A DNA stretch of 32,896 nt from positions 1 through 32,896 of the forward strand of contig NZ_JAANIG010000043.1 in the NCBI RefSeq assembly GCF_011174675.1. Direction: 5' to 3'. The stretch's first letter is position 1. The number at the start of each line of letters is the position of its first letter. Below are positions 1 to 7,165 of this stretch, one piece after another. The notes beneath the pieces were generated by a model that had not been told where the DNA came from, searched no databases, and saw only the letters and a program-made list of their open reading frames with translations. The stretch is from Perlabentimonas gracilis (GTDB lineage Bacteria > Bacteroidota > Bacteroidia > Bacteroidales > Tenuifilaceae). A program made the translations under genes and the position numbers.

Positions 1-328
1 GAAAATTATAGCGATTTGGCTCAGCGCTGAGCCTTTGCGATAAAACACGGGCAAAAAGAAAGGGAAGCCAACAGCCTACGCAGCCCAAGCTCCCCCTTCG
101 CACGCCCCTAACCTAAAAAGGAAAGGAGGTAAGGTGACAAAGATACAATAAATTGAATTACAACGTAACCACTACCCAGTGGTTGCTACCCTACCCGCAA
201 CCAGGTTGTGGGGTCAGTGCAGCGGTTGCTGTAGGGGGAAAAGAATTAATTTGAAACATGAAGCGCGACAACAATAAAACAAACTCATTACGTTTTGCGC
301 TTAATCGAATTTTTAAAAATTTGAAGAT
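1..328 (+). repeat. Module repeat, copy 1 (right part only, cut by window start)
   Basis: Bases 1 to about 250 match 7312 to about 7560 almost base for base, and the part from about base 51 also matches 4041-4316. It contains a perfect 16-nt palindrome (18-33, GGCTCAGCGCTGAGCC), an 11-bp imperfect stem (58-68 with 89-99), the hairpin AACCACT/AGTGGTT (167-184), a second hairpin just after it, and the promoter-proximal block with TTTTGCGC at 293-300, 36 nt before the ATG. There is no coding potential in it. It is the 5' flank of the first secreted-protein gene. Confidence 0.9.
261..302 (+). promoter_or_regulatory. Candidate promoter/operator block of module 1
   Basis: AAGCGC (261-266) and GCGCTT (297-302) form inverted arms around an AT-rich spacer, and TTTTG (293-297) lies where a Bacteroidota -7 box would fall, about 32 nt before the start codon. 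The same block recurs at 4247-4289 and 7569-7611 with nearly the same spacing. The -7 match is weak (ACGTTTTG instead of TAnnTTTG), so promoter function is inferred from conservation. Confidence 0.4.
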
Positions 329-982
329 ATGAAAAAGATTGCTTTCGTAACTATGACAATATTAATGGCCTTAATCTTAAGCTGTGAATCAGACATACAA
401 ACAATTGACGAAACAATAGTTAAGGCAGAAGACACTGTTCTTGATAACCCATACTTAAAGTTATTAGAACAGAATCCAAACATTATCGAAATTCTTGACT
501 TTCTAAATGCAAGTTCAACTAAGGAACTTGTGGCTAAACTTGCAGAAAAACCCGAAAGTATTGATTATAAAAACTCCTCAAAGTTTTCCGAATACATATA
601 CGTAACACATCAACACAATTTAGTGCAAAAATCATCTGGAGAGGAAAAACTTGTATTATTTGAATTAAGCCCAGAAAGAGATGCGTTAAGGCTAAGATCA
701 ATAATTAATGCCAGCGAGATTGATGGGTACATAGAGTCAATATATTATGATAATAATGAAAAAGCATTAGGTATCCTCTTAATAGAATATGATATAGAGA
801 AACAGTTTTTCAATATCACCATTGATGGAGATAACTCAAAGAGAGGGTGTTTCCACGAGTGTATGTCAGCAAAAGGACGTGCGTTAGAGGAAAGTAATTG
901 GATTGACAAATTAATATTTTGCGCTAGTGCAGTACCGAATGTAGCCGGCTGGGCTATTTCCTGCGCTTGGGACTGTAGGTAG
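329..982 (+). CDS. Putative lipoprotein with Cys-rich hydrophobic C-terminal segment
   Basis: This 217-residue protein starts with a lipoprotein signal (lipobox LILSC, Cys19). The middle, about 25-165, is polar and charged and I do not recognise a family. The last 45 residues differ sharply: after a basic Ser-Lys-Arg-Gly step (169-173) come five cysteines, C174, C178, C198, C212 and C216, spaced C-x3-C-x19-C-x13-C-x3-C around a hydrophobic stretch. Such a tail recalls precursors that release a C-terminal disulfide peptide (SdpC- or halocin C8-like), but I see no clear homology. It sits behind the module repeat, has its own terminator, and is followed by an ABC transporter whose ATPase carries a Glu in the Q-loop. 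A bacteriocin-like precursor is the favoured inference; a plain surface lipoprotein remains possible. Confidence 0.75.
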   Translation: MKKIAFVTMTILMALILSCESDIQTIDETIVKAEDTVLDNPYLKLLEQNPNIIEILDFLNASSTKELVAKLAEKPESIDYKNSSKFSEYIYVTHQHNLVQKSSGEEKLVLFELSPERDALRLRSIINASEIDGYIESIYYDNNEKALGILLIEYDIEKQFFNITIDGDNSKRGCFHECMSAKGRALEESNWIDKLIFCASAVPNVAGWAISCAWDCR

Positions 983-984
983 TT

Positions 985-1030
985 AAAATACAGGGGGTAA
1001 AAAGTTAATATCTTTTACGCCCTGTATTTT
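985..1030 (+). terminator. Rho-independent terminator after the lipoprotein gene
   Basis: AAAATACAGGG pairs with CCCTGTATTTT, with an inner TAAAAAG/CTTTTA extension across a 2-nt mismatch, and the right arm ends in a T-run. It lies just after the stop codon. Confidence 0.8.
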
Positions 1031-1044
1031 TAGTTTCATAAGTT

Positions 1045-1052
1045 TAGTTTTG
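1045..1052 (+). promoter_or_regulatory. -7 promoter box for the ABC transporter genes
   Basis: TAGTTTTG fits the Bacteroidota TAnnTTTG box and lies between the terminator and the ABC ATPase gene, about 80 nt before its ATG. An identical octamer precedes the propeller gene of module 2 (4678-4685). Confidence 0.5.
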
Positions 1053-1134
1053 CACTTAAGTCTTTAATTCAAAAAATCTATCCGAACTTTGGCTGCTTAT
1101 CATACATTATTTTTAAATTACTTAAACAACTTAA

Positions 1135-1818
1135 ATGTTATCAATAGAGCATGTTGAGAAAAACTACGGAAAAGCCCCAATACTTAAAGGCGTTACTTTG
1201 CACGTAAAAAAGGGTCGAATTCTCTGCCTACTCGGACCAAATGGCAGCGGAAAATCGACACTAGTTAACTGCATACTCTCGCTGGTGCAGCATAAGGGCT
1301 TAGTGCGCTACAATAATTTCACAAGAAAAGGCATAGGGCTAATTCTCGAGGACGAAGGCTTTTGTAAAGACCTAAACGTATACAAAAACCTCAGCATCGA
1401 TTCGATGGTAAAGAAGGGAGCTGTATCGAAAGATGAACTGAACCACCTAATAGCCAAAGTAGGGCTAGTAGGCCATGAAAAGAAGATGGTAAAAAAGCTG
1501 TCGATGGGTATGCGTAAACGGCTCTCCATTGCCAGCGCCCTAATAAACAACCCCGAGATCCTTATTTGGGACGAACCCTACAACTCGCTCGACCCTGAGG
1601 GCATAATCTTTCTGAGGGAACTAATAATCGACCTAAACAAGGAAGGAAAGACGCTTATTATTAGCACTCACCTACTGGGCGAGGTGGAGAAAATTGCTGA
1701 TGATATTGCCCTAATCTACAAGGGCGAAATACTATCGGTTATGGAAAAAAACGACATTATGCAACAATTTGATAGCCTAGAGAATTTTTACCTTCACCAT
1801 ATAAATACAGCGAACTAA
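1135..1818 (+). CDS. ABC transporter ATP-binding protein (BcrA/LanF-like)
   Basis: This is a 227-residue cytoplasmic ATPase with Walker A GPNGSGKST (34-42), signature LSMGM (122-126), Walker B ILIWDEP (142-148) and H-loop His169. Where most ABC ATPases have the Q-loop glutamine there is a glutamate (LILEDEG, E72). A glutamate at this site, the E-loop, is known from lantibiotic-immunity ATPases of the LanF/BcrA type. The permease gene follows after 2 nt, so the two form one transporter. It probably moves or removes a hydrophobic peptide or lipid across the inner membrane. The gene upstream encodes a possible peptide precursor, which suggests self-immunity or export, but that link rests on position and the E-loop alone. 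Confidence 0.9.
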   Translation: MLSIEHVEKNYGKAPILKGVTLHVKKGRILCLLGPNGSGKSTLVNCILSLVQHKGLVRYNNFTRKGIGLILEDEGFCKDLNVYKNLSIDSMVKKGAVSKDELNHLIAKVGLVGHEKKMVKKLSMGMRKRLSIASALINNPEILIWDEPYNSLDPEGIIFLRELIIDLNKEGKTLIISTHLLGEVEKIADDIALIYKGEILSVMEKNDIMQQFDSLENFYLHHINTAN

Positions 1819-1820
1819 AG

Positions 1821-2570
1821 ATGAACCACATTCTTTTACCCCTAAAAATTGAGCTTGTTAAGCTGTTTCGCAAATCGAACATACTATCCTTGCTGGTATT
1901 TGGTTATTTGTATTTCGGTATGCTTTATACTGTCTCGCAAGAAACAAAAGCAACTCCCAGTGAGCTCGATTTTTACACCAACCTACAAATAATTTTATCC
2001 CCGATAGGCCTTCTGGTAATGGCGCTATTCTTTGTTAATAGCATTGGGAACGATTTCATTGAGGGCTCGTACCGGAAGCTAATTGCCCTTGGCTTAAGCG
2101 TAAAAGAGTATTTAGTGGGGAAGCTTATGCTAATACTTCTTTTCGCTGCTCTAATTCTACTATCGAACACAGCTTTATTCTACCTGTTTGGTATGGTAAA
2201 GCTAAACTCAACAACACCTATACTGTTAGGCTGCATTACAACTCCTTCAATTGTAAATCAAACCATTGCCCTATTCACAGCAGGGGTATTTGGCTTTTTG
2301 TTTGTTGCCGTCTCTCGCAACAGGGTAATTGGACTAGTTTTTTTTCCATTATGGCTAAGCTTTGAGTTCGTTTTCCGCTTAATAGAATACCGCTCCGACA
2401 CAAAGCTACTTACCACATTTTCACCTGGCAACGCCCTATTCAATCTATACAACACTACAAATGCTGAAGCAAAACCTTTGCTAGTTGTTTTAATAACAGG
2501 CATCGTGTCTGTTACAACAATCTACCTAAGCTTAAAGTATAGGGATGTAAAGGGTCCGCAGCTGCAATAA
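1821..2570 (+). CDS. ABC-2 type permease
   Basis: This 249-residue integral membrane protein has about six hydrophobic segments, near residues 21-40, 57-80, 100-125, 145-165, 168-188 and 218-238, as in the small ABC-2 permeases that pair with BcrA-type ATPases. The motif region around residues 66-95, with FVNSIGNDF and YRKLIALG, resembles the coupling-helix area of that family. It starts 2 nt after the ATPase stop codon and must work with it. The substrate cannot be read from the sequence. The next gene follows after 110 nt with a hairpin between. Confidence 0.88.
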   Translation: MNHILLPLKIELVKLFRKSNILSLLVFGYLYFGMLYTVSQETKATPSELDFYTNLQIILSPIGLLVMALFFVNSIGNDFIEGSYRKLIALGLSVKEYLVGKLMLILLFAALILLSNTALFYLFGMVKLNSTTPILLGCITTPSIVNQTIALFTAGVFGFLFVAVSRNRVIGLVFFPLWLSFEFVFRLIEYRSDTKLLTTFSPGNALFNLYNTTNAEAKPLLVVLITGIVSVTTIYLSLKYRDVKGPQLQ

Positions 2571-2643
2571 CCATAGTTAGGAGTTGCACCGCTGCCGAAC
2601 AAACCAATCGCTTTTTGCAATATCAACCCTAATACTACTAATC

Positions 2644-2667
2644 AGGGGGAGTTGTAAAGCTCCCCCT
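2644..2667 (+). other. Hairpin between permease and outer membrane protein genes
   Basis: AGGGGGAG and CTCCCCCT form a perfect 8-bp stem with an 8-nt loop, 13 nt before the next ATG. No U-tract follows, so it may be an attenuator, RNA stabiliser or weak terminator. Confidence 0.5.
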
Positions 2668-2680
2668 CAAAATAACTTTT

Positions 2681-3313
2681 ATGAAAAACAAATTTTGCCT
2701 CCTCCTTTTGTTCACCTTTTTGCTTGTAACAAATACATACGCTCAGTCGGATTTGTTTCTGAAATTTAACTCTACTCACTCTGGGCGAAACCTTTCTCTG
2801 TCTTACTCAAAGTTTATCCTTGATAAAAACGAATTTGGTATAGGCCTACGGTACAACATCAACAGCATTGCACATCCCGACGACCAAAACAATACATACA
2901 AAAAAAGGCTTTATGCTACAAAACCTTTTCAATATCTGGGAGCAGAATTATTTTACAATAGGTATGTACTAAAATCATTCTCGTTTATCGACCCCTTTGT
3001 TTTCTATAACTTGCAGCTAAGCTATTCAACAACAAGAAATAGAATGTTATTGCCACATAGTAGGGATAGCGATGGTGGCCAATTATATAAGGAATACATA
3101 GAAATTTTTGGGCCTTACACATGGGTTGAACAAAACATTGGTATAGGATATAAGGCAAACCTGATGGGCAACTGGTATATTCAGCACAAGATAGGATTTG
3201 GCACATCATTTATTCTCGGCTATGAAAAAAAACTGCTAAATAAGTATTTCGATTGGTTCACATGGGAATTTGGGTACCTAATTAGTGTGGGTGTTGGCTA
3301 CCGATTTGAATAG
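2681..3313 (+). CDS. Small outer membrane beta-barrel protein
   Basis: This 210-residue protein has a signal peptide (about 1-21, cleavage after TYA or YAQ) and a mature part made of alternating, aromatic-rich strands such as FLKFNSTH, FGIGLRYNI, FSFIDPFVFYNLQL, WYIQHKIGFG and LISVGVGYRF. It ends close to an aromatic residue (YRFE), which fits an outer membrane barrel of eight to ten strands. No specific family was recognised. It is the last gene of module 1, after the ABC transporter, and could be its envelope partner or an unrelated passenger. The ATG at 2681 is chosen because it opens directly into the signal peptide. Confidence 0.78.
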   Translation: MKNKFCLLLLFTFLLVTNTYAQSDLFLKFNSTHSGRNLSLSYSKFILDKNEFGIGLRYNINSIAHPDDQNNTYKKRLYATKPFQYLGAELFYNRYVLKSFSFIDPFVFYNLQLSYSTTRNRMLLPHSRDSDGGQLYKEYIEIFGPYTWVEQNIGIGYKANLMGNWYIQHKIGFGTSFILGYEKKLLNKYFDWFTWEFGYLISVGVGYRFE

Positions 3314-3470
3314 TAGAAAAACAGTAGTTTGAACGTAAATTCTGGTTATAATTACGATTGGCTACGCAGGCTTCCATGTTCGGCTAAGGTTTCCCTAAAA
3401 GAGGCAGGCTGCACCAATAGATTAAAAACAGGTTCCGCCTATGCCAAACCAAGTCGTTGTTTCCTAACCC

Positions 3471-3517
3471 TACTCACGGGTTGACTATCCGCTAAGCGAA
3501 CAGTCAACCCGTGAGTA
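3471..3517. repeat. Long palindrome P1
   Basis: TACTCACGGGTTGACT (3471-3486) and its exact reverse complement (3502-3517) flank a 15-nt centre that itself contains CGCTaAGCG. The same element occurs at 6795-6841, with one arm mismatch, and at 9128-9174, where it is perfect. Confidence 0.9.
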
Positions 3518-3720
3518 AAAGCAATGCCATTAGAATTAATTTGTGTTAGATTATAACCTTTCAACTGCGACAAAACATTCACAATAAGAACGGTATACAC
3601 CCTCGCCGTTGCTGCAAAAGCCACAAAAGACGGCTCGTGCGGTAACGGGGACTCTCTCTTTAGCCTTTGGTTAGTGGTTATGGATACGCTTAAGCGCAGT
3701 ATGTTTTATAGCATACGAAT

Positions 3721-3754
3721 GGGGGGGGTAATAAAATATTTTTACTTAGATTTG
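3721..3754 (+). promoter_or_regulatory. Candidate promoter with G8 tract at the -33 position
   Basis: TAGATTTG (3747-3754) fits the -7 box TAnnTTTG. Exactly 18 nt upstream ends a run of eight G (3721-3728), where the -33 element should lie. Copy 3 has the same layout (7046-7079) with TAAATTTG. A transcript from here would have a leader of about 550 nt before the peptide gene, or be a separate non-coding RNA. Confidence 0.45.
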
Positions 3755-3840
3755 TTACACGAAGCGATGAGATATGACTCCGGTTAGCGTTTCAATACAT
3801 ACCTGACAAAGAGATACAGTTAAAACTAAACACCCCTAAT

Positions 3841-3897
3841 CCTACCAAAGGCAAGTAAACCTGCCAGAGGTAGGTAGACCTGCCAAAGGCAGGTAGA
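3841..3897. repeat. Three tandem 19-bp repeats with hairpin units
   Basis: There are three back-to-back 19-mers of the form CCTgCCAaAGGcAGGTAgA. The last unit contains ACCTGCC-aaa-GGCAGGT, a perfect 7-bp stem. The same triplet is at 7166-7222 in copy 3. Confidence 0.85.
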
Positions 3898-4246
3898 CCT
3901 AAAACCAAAACCTATGACCTACAAAAACAGCACACACAGGCAGTATGCCTCGCCCCAATAAAAAATAGCAGAAAAGTTTTACAAAAAGTTTTGATAACGT
4001 TGCTTTGGCTCGTAATTGAACCACTGCGCAAAAACATTGGGCAAAAAGAAGGGGAAGCCAACAGCCTACGCAGCCCAAGCTTCCCCTTCGCACGCCCCTA
4101 ACCTAAAAGGAAAGGAGGTAAGGTGATAAAGATACAATAAATTGAAATACAACGTAACCACTACCCAGTGGTTGCTACCCGCCCCAACCAGGTTGTGGGA
4201 TTAGTGCAGCGGTTGCTGTAGGGGGAAAAAATTAACTTAAAACATT

Positions 4247-4289
4247 AAGCGCAATAACAATACAAACAAACAGGTGATGTTTTGCGCTT
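4247..4289 (+). promoter_or_regulatory. Candidate promoter/operator block of module 2
   Basis: AAGCGCAA (4247-4254) and TTGCGCTT (4282-4289) are perfect 8-bp inverted arms. TTTTG at 4280-4284 takes the -7 position, 37 nt before the ATG measured from its first T. This is the best-preserved of the three copies. Confidence 0.45.
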
Positions 4290-4316
4290 GGTTGAAAACT
4301 TAAAATAATTGAAGTT

Positions 4317-4607
4317 ATGAAGAAATCATTAGTATTTTTCGCCACGATGGCAGTTCTACTTGCGGGAACGGCAAGTTATATTAGTGCACAACATGATACT
4401 ATAATGGATGCAGGTGACCCAGGTGGTGGTGGAGGCTCAACTTACTCATGTTCTTCTGGAGGGCCCGGTTCAACAAGCTGCTCCGTATCTACTAGTGGGG
4501 GTGGGGGCGGAATAACCGGAGGCACTACTTGCTCTGTCACTTGTGGTCCAGGATATTACGCATGTTGTAATGCTTGGGAAAACAAATGTCAATGCCGTAA
4601 AGGATAA
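4317..4607 (+). CDS. Secreted Gly/Cys-rich peptide (8 Cys), module 2
   Basis: This 96-residue precursor has a signal peptide (about 1-24, cleavage likely at ISA|QHD). The mature part has an acidic QHDTIMDAGD start, two poly-Gly stretches and eight cysteines (45, 55, 72, 76, 83, 84, 91, 93). The last six form a compact C-x3-C-x6-CC-x6-C-x-C array typical of disulfide-stabilised peptides. The first 26 residues closely match the peptide of module 3 (7639), while the rest differs. It lacks the NVEALA motif of the Bacteroides peptide family but shares its setting of a small secreted peptide next to a propeller lipoprotein. Toxin, pheromone or surface ligand roles are all possible. The even cysteine count and the nearby CSSC thioredoxin-fold gene suggest an oxidised folded peptide. 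Confidence 0.82.
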   Translation: MKKSLVFFATMAVLLAGTASYISAQHDTIMDAGDPGGGGGSTYSCSSGGPGSTSCSVSTSGGGGGITGGTTCSVTCGPGYYACCNAWENKCQCRKG

Positions 4608-4614
4608 TATCAGA

Positions 4615-4649
4615 AGTATGAGGGTTATATATAACCCTCATACTATTTT
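4615..4649 (+). terminator. Terminator after the module 2 peptide gene
   Basis: AGTATGAGGGTTATA is followed directly by its reverse complement, giving a perfect 30-nt palindrome (4615-4644), then ATTTT. It separates the peptide gene from the propeller gene, which has its own -7 box at 4678. Confidence 0.8.
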
Positions 4650-4677
4650 CATTAAAAAATCTCATAAATACTGAGAT

Positions 4678-4685
4678 TAGTTTTG
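4678..4685 (+). promoter_or_regulatory. -7 promoter box for the propeller/thioredoxin-fold genes
   Basis: TAGTTTTG follows the terminator. A transcript would begin near 4692, which leaves almost no leader for an ATG at 4697 but about 44 nt for the ATG at 4736. This supports the later start. Confidence 0.5.
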
Positions 4686-4735
4686 CTTAATTCAGAATGA
4701 CAATATTAATATTAGCAAGAAAAATTCATATTACT

Positions 4736-5914
4736 ATGGATAATATAATTCGATGGTTAGTTAAATCATACTGCAGAGTTTCGATTACTCAAAATCTATT
4801 GCTGCTGTTTAGTTCATTAATATTAGTAGCATCTTGTAAAAACACAGATTATAATAATTCTGCCTTTGAGATTACAATGCAGGATGAAACGAATGTAATA
4901 GCCTCGGATGTCTTTTCGGGGATGAAGTGTATTAAACTCGAAACAAGGAGTGATTGTGTCCTTGCCGCGATACGCGACTTTGAAATATCAAAAGATTTAA
5001 TATATGTTCTGGACGTATTACGCCAAGGTATCTATGTTTTTGATTTAGAAGGGAACTTCATTAAATCATTAAGAAAAATGGGGAAAGGAGAAGGTGAATA
5101 CTCCGCTATAGAAGCTTTTTTTGTTGATGAAAAGAGCAATACCATAGAGATTCTTGATAAGAATAGGATGAGCATTATGAAGTATAGCCTATCTGATTTT
5201 AAATACATTGACAGTATAAAACTGCCATTTGATTTCTGTTTTAGCTTCACCAAAAATGACAATCTATACTACTTTCAAACCAATAATGCGGCAAATTCTA
5301 TAGGGGGATCGATAACCAATAGCGAAATTATTGTATTTAATGCAACAAGTAAAGTTGCAAAACCACTTACCGACAAGGTAATGCCATCCAACGAGAATCA
5401 AAATTGGGAATTTTTAAATATCTTCACCTCTAACAGCAAGGAACTCTTTGTTTCATTAGCTTGGCATGAATACATCTACAAAATTGAAGAAGAGTCTCTT
5501 GTTCCATATATAAATATAAATAAAGGAGATAGAGGTATCCCAAAAGATTTTTTAAAGGCTACATATGATGAAAAGATGCATTACTTACATTCTAATGAGA
5601 TGAAAGGAAAATCTCACTTTTTCAAACTACTAATGAACAATGAGAATGGGCTTATTATTGGTTATGGTATTGGGTATCCTCCTAATCTCTGCTATTACAT
5701 GCAACTCAATAATGGAAAAGACATCTACTTTACTGACAATGTTGAGATTGACTTTGCCCCATTCACTAATCAAAGTTTAGAGATTTTTAAAGGGACTGAT
5801 AAGTACATTTCATCAGTTATTTACCCCCATAGACTAGACGATAACAATAAATTGCTCAATAAATTAAACGTTTCTTCAGAGGATAATCCAATTGTATTGC
5901 TATTTAATTTTTAA
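4736..5914 (+). CDS. 6-bladed beta-propeller lipoprotein, module 2
   Basis: From the ATG at 4736 the protein has 392 residues with a lipoprotein signal ending in LVASC. The rest has recurring strand blocks such as FEISKDLIYVLDVLRQGIYV, FDLEGNFIKSL, GEYSAIEAFFVDE and IEILDKNRMSIMKYSL, the look of the Bacteroidota 6-bladed propeller lipoproteins that often stand beside small secreted peptides. A start at 4697 would add 13 residues but lies too close to the -7 box. It is probably on the cell surface or in the periplasm, where a propeller would bind a ligand, plausibly the neighbouring peptide. The thioredoxin-fold gene follows after 4 nt, so they are co-transcribed. Base composition is clearly more AT-rich than in the core genes after 9300. 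Confidence 0.8.
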   Translation: MDNIIRWLVKSYCRVSITQNLLLLFSSLILVASCKNTDYNNSAFEITMQDETNVIASDVFSGMKCIKLETRSDCVLAAIRDFEISKDLIYVLDVLRQGIYVFDLEGNFIKSLRKMGKGEGEYSAIEAFFVDEKSNTIEILDKNRMSIMKYSLSDFKYIDSIKLPFDFCFSFTKNDNLYYFQTNNAANSIGGSITNSEIIVFNATSKVAKPLTDKVMPSNENQNWEFLNIFTSNSKELFVSLAWHEYIYKIEEESLVPYININKGDRGIPKDFLKATYDEKMHYLHSNEMKGKSHFFKLLMNNENGLIIGYGIGYPPNLCYYMQLNNGKDIYFTDNVEIDFAPFTNQSLEIFKGTDKYISSVIYPHRLDDNNKLLNKLNVSSEDNPIVLLFNF

Positions 5915-5918
5915 GAGT

Positions 5919-6524
5919 ATGAAAAGAAACTATATGCTATTTATAATTCTGACTTTTTCAGTTGCGGTTACTCTACTTTTATACACAAATTACAAACTAA
6001 GGATTAAAATTAGTCAGAATCTTGATAACGCTCAACTCCACAGTTTAAGAGTAGAAAACATACTACTAAAGGAGGGATTCTTCCATTCTTACGACTACTC
6101 AACCATTAGCATAGATATGGAGAGAAAACTATTTAACCATAAATCAGATTCACTTAATTTAAGAGAAATTACCAAGGATAAGTTAACGCTCGCCCTATTT
6201 ATTAACATAGGTGCTTGCAGTAGCTGCTATATGGAAAGCATTCACAGAGTTATAACTCTCATAAATGAAGCCAAACTAGATGTAATGATAGGCATTGGGG
6301 GCTTAAACCAGCGAGAATTCAATGCCTTTGTTCTAACTAATAAAGTTGAAGAGTATGCTTATTTCATACCAGAAAACTTTTTTAGTGGCTTTAAAATTAA
6401 CCCCGTTGTCTATTTCGTTATAGAGAAAAACTTTAGAACTAACTGTTTCTATGCACCATCTGATGTTTTCCCAGAACTAACAAACGACTATTTTTTAAAG
6501 TTAACTGATCTTTATGGTCTCTAA
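5919..6524 (+). CDS. Membrane-anchored thioredoxin-fold protein with CSSC motif
   Basis: From the ATG at 5919 the protein has 201 residues. An N-terminal anchor helix (about 5-22) is followed by a periplasmic linker with a coiled-coil look and a TlpA/thioredoxin-like domain: strand LTLALFINIG, then C100-S-S-C103, and N161-P162, the usual cis-proline, before strand VVYFVIEKN. Such proteins carry out thiol-disulfide exchange in the periplasm. It starts 4 nt after the propeller gene. In a module whose peptide carries eight cysteines it could form, shuffle or reduce the disulfides of that peptide. A redox role is fairly sure from the motif; the substrate is inference. An earlier TTG start at 5892 is unlikely, as it would overlap the previous gene and blunt the anchor. 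Confidence 0.75.
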   Translation: MKRNYMLFIILTFSVAVTLLLYTNYKLRIKISQNLDNAQLHSLRVENILLKEGFFHSYDYSTISIDMERKLFNHKSDSLNLREITKDKLTLALFINIGACSSCYMESIHRVITLINEAKLDVMIGIGGLNQREFNAFVLTNKVEEYAYFIPENFFSGFKINPVVYFVIEKNFRTNCFYAPSDVFPELTNDYFLKLTDLYGL

Positions 6525-6794
6525 CAGTTAAATGAGTCTTCTGTTATACGTGTAAAAATTATGTTCAACCAAGTACAAAGGAGAGATGGTGTTTCCATTT
6601 GGTTATAGCAATGGAAAACCTTGCCTTTTTAGCAGCATTGGCTCCGTTCGGCCCAGGTCCTGCCTACTTTCCTCTCGGCAGAAATGCGGCAGGTAAATGC
6701 ACCTGAGTCGTTCAATTGCTAGCAGGTTGCACCTGCACCAATAGATTAAAAACAGGTTCCGCCTATGCCAAACCAAATCGTTGTTTCCTAACCC

Positions 6795-6841
6795 TACTCA
6801 CGGGATGACTATCCGCTAAGCGAACAGTCAACCCGTGAGTA
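6795..6841. repeat. Long palindrome P2
   Basis: This has the same 16-bp arms as P1 (6795-6810 and 6826-6841) with one mismatch in the left arm (GGGATGACT instead of GGGTTGACT). The centre is identical to P1. Confidence 0.88.
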
Positions 6842-7045
6842 AAAGCAATGCCATTAGAATTAATTTGTGTTAGATTATAACCTTTCAACTACGACAAAAC
6901 ATTCACAATAAGAACGGTATACCCCCCTCGCCGTTGCTGCAAAAGCCATACTAGACGACTCGTGCAGTAACGAGGGCTCTCTATTTAGCCTTTGGCTAGT
7001 GGTTATGGATACGCTTAAGTGCAGTATGTTTTGTAGCATACGAAT

Positions 7046-7079
7046 GGGGGGGGTAATAAAGTATTTTTACTTAAATTTG
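7046..7079 (+). promoter_or_regulatory. Candidate promoter with G8 tract, copy 3
   Basis: Eight G (7046-7053), 18 nt, then TAAATTTG (7072-7079). Spacing is identical to copy 2. Confidence 0.45.
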
Positions 7080-7165
7080 TTACACGAAGTGATGAGGTAT
7101 AACTCCGGTTAGCGTATCAACACATACCTTACAAAGAGATACAGTAAAAACTAAACACCCCTAAT

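Larger units (their letters stand above)
3410..4316 (+). repeat. Module repeat, copy 2 (full, about 0.9 kb)
   Basis: This gene-free stretch matches 6734-7638 over nearly its whole length, with scattered substitutions and a few indels, and its right part matches 1-328. In order it holds the 16-bp-arm palindrome, an RNA-like stem (3607-3647), a G8 tract with a -7 box, three 19-bp hairpin repeats, an 11-bp perfect stem (4048-4058 with 4079-4089), the AACCACT hairpin (4156-4173) and the promoter-proximal block. The part at about 3960-4040 diverges from copies 1 and 3, and the GGCTCAGCGCTGAGCC palindrome is missing there. Open frames in the repeat are not conserved between copies. Confidence 0.92.

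Noticed and set aside
2584-2769. 61-residue open frame before the barrel gene
   Set aside because: It overlaps the start of the barrel gene in another frame, runs through the hairpin at 2644-2667 and begins at a non-ATG-like context with no family features.
3471-3517. Integron attC site
   Set aside because: The palindrome lacks recognisable R/L core sites with the GTTRRRY hallmark, the cargo modules are far longer than gene cassettes, and no intI is seen. The resemblance is only in layout.
3471-3517. Rho-independent terminator of the upstream gene
   Set aside because: The arms are strong, but an A-rich stretch (AAAAG), not a T-run, follows on the plus strand, and the element lies 150-270 nt after the preceding stops. 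It is better treated as a repeat element.
3439-3624. 61-residue open frame on the minus strand inside repeat copy 2
   Set aside because: Copy 3 has one extra C in the matching run (six instead of the CACCC pattern near 6921-6927), which breaks the frame. An unconserved frame between near-identical copies argues against coding.
3841-3897. CRISPR array
   Set aside because: The 19-mers are directly adjacent without spacers, only three units long, and no cas gene is present.
3899-4093. 64-residue minus-strand open frame inside repeat copy 2
   Set aside because: It spans the part of the repeat that diverges between copies and runs through stem-loop arms; no counterpart is seen in copy 3 and it has no sensible start region.
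4317-4607. Member of the NVEALA peptide family
   Set aside because: The gene setting is similar, but the NVEALA motif is absent and the cysteine array is different.
4697-4735. Earlier ATG for the module 2 propeller gene
   Set aside because: It would leave only a few leader bases after the -7 box and add a non-hydrophobic stretch before the lipoprotein signal.
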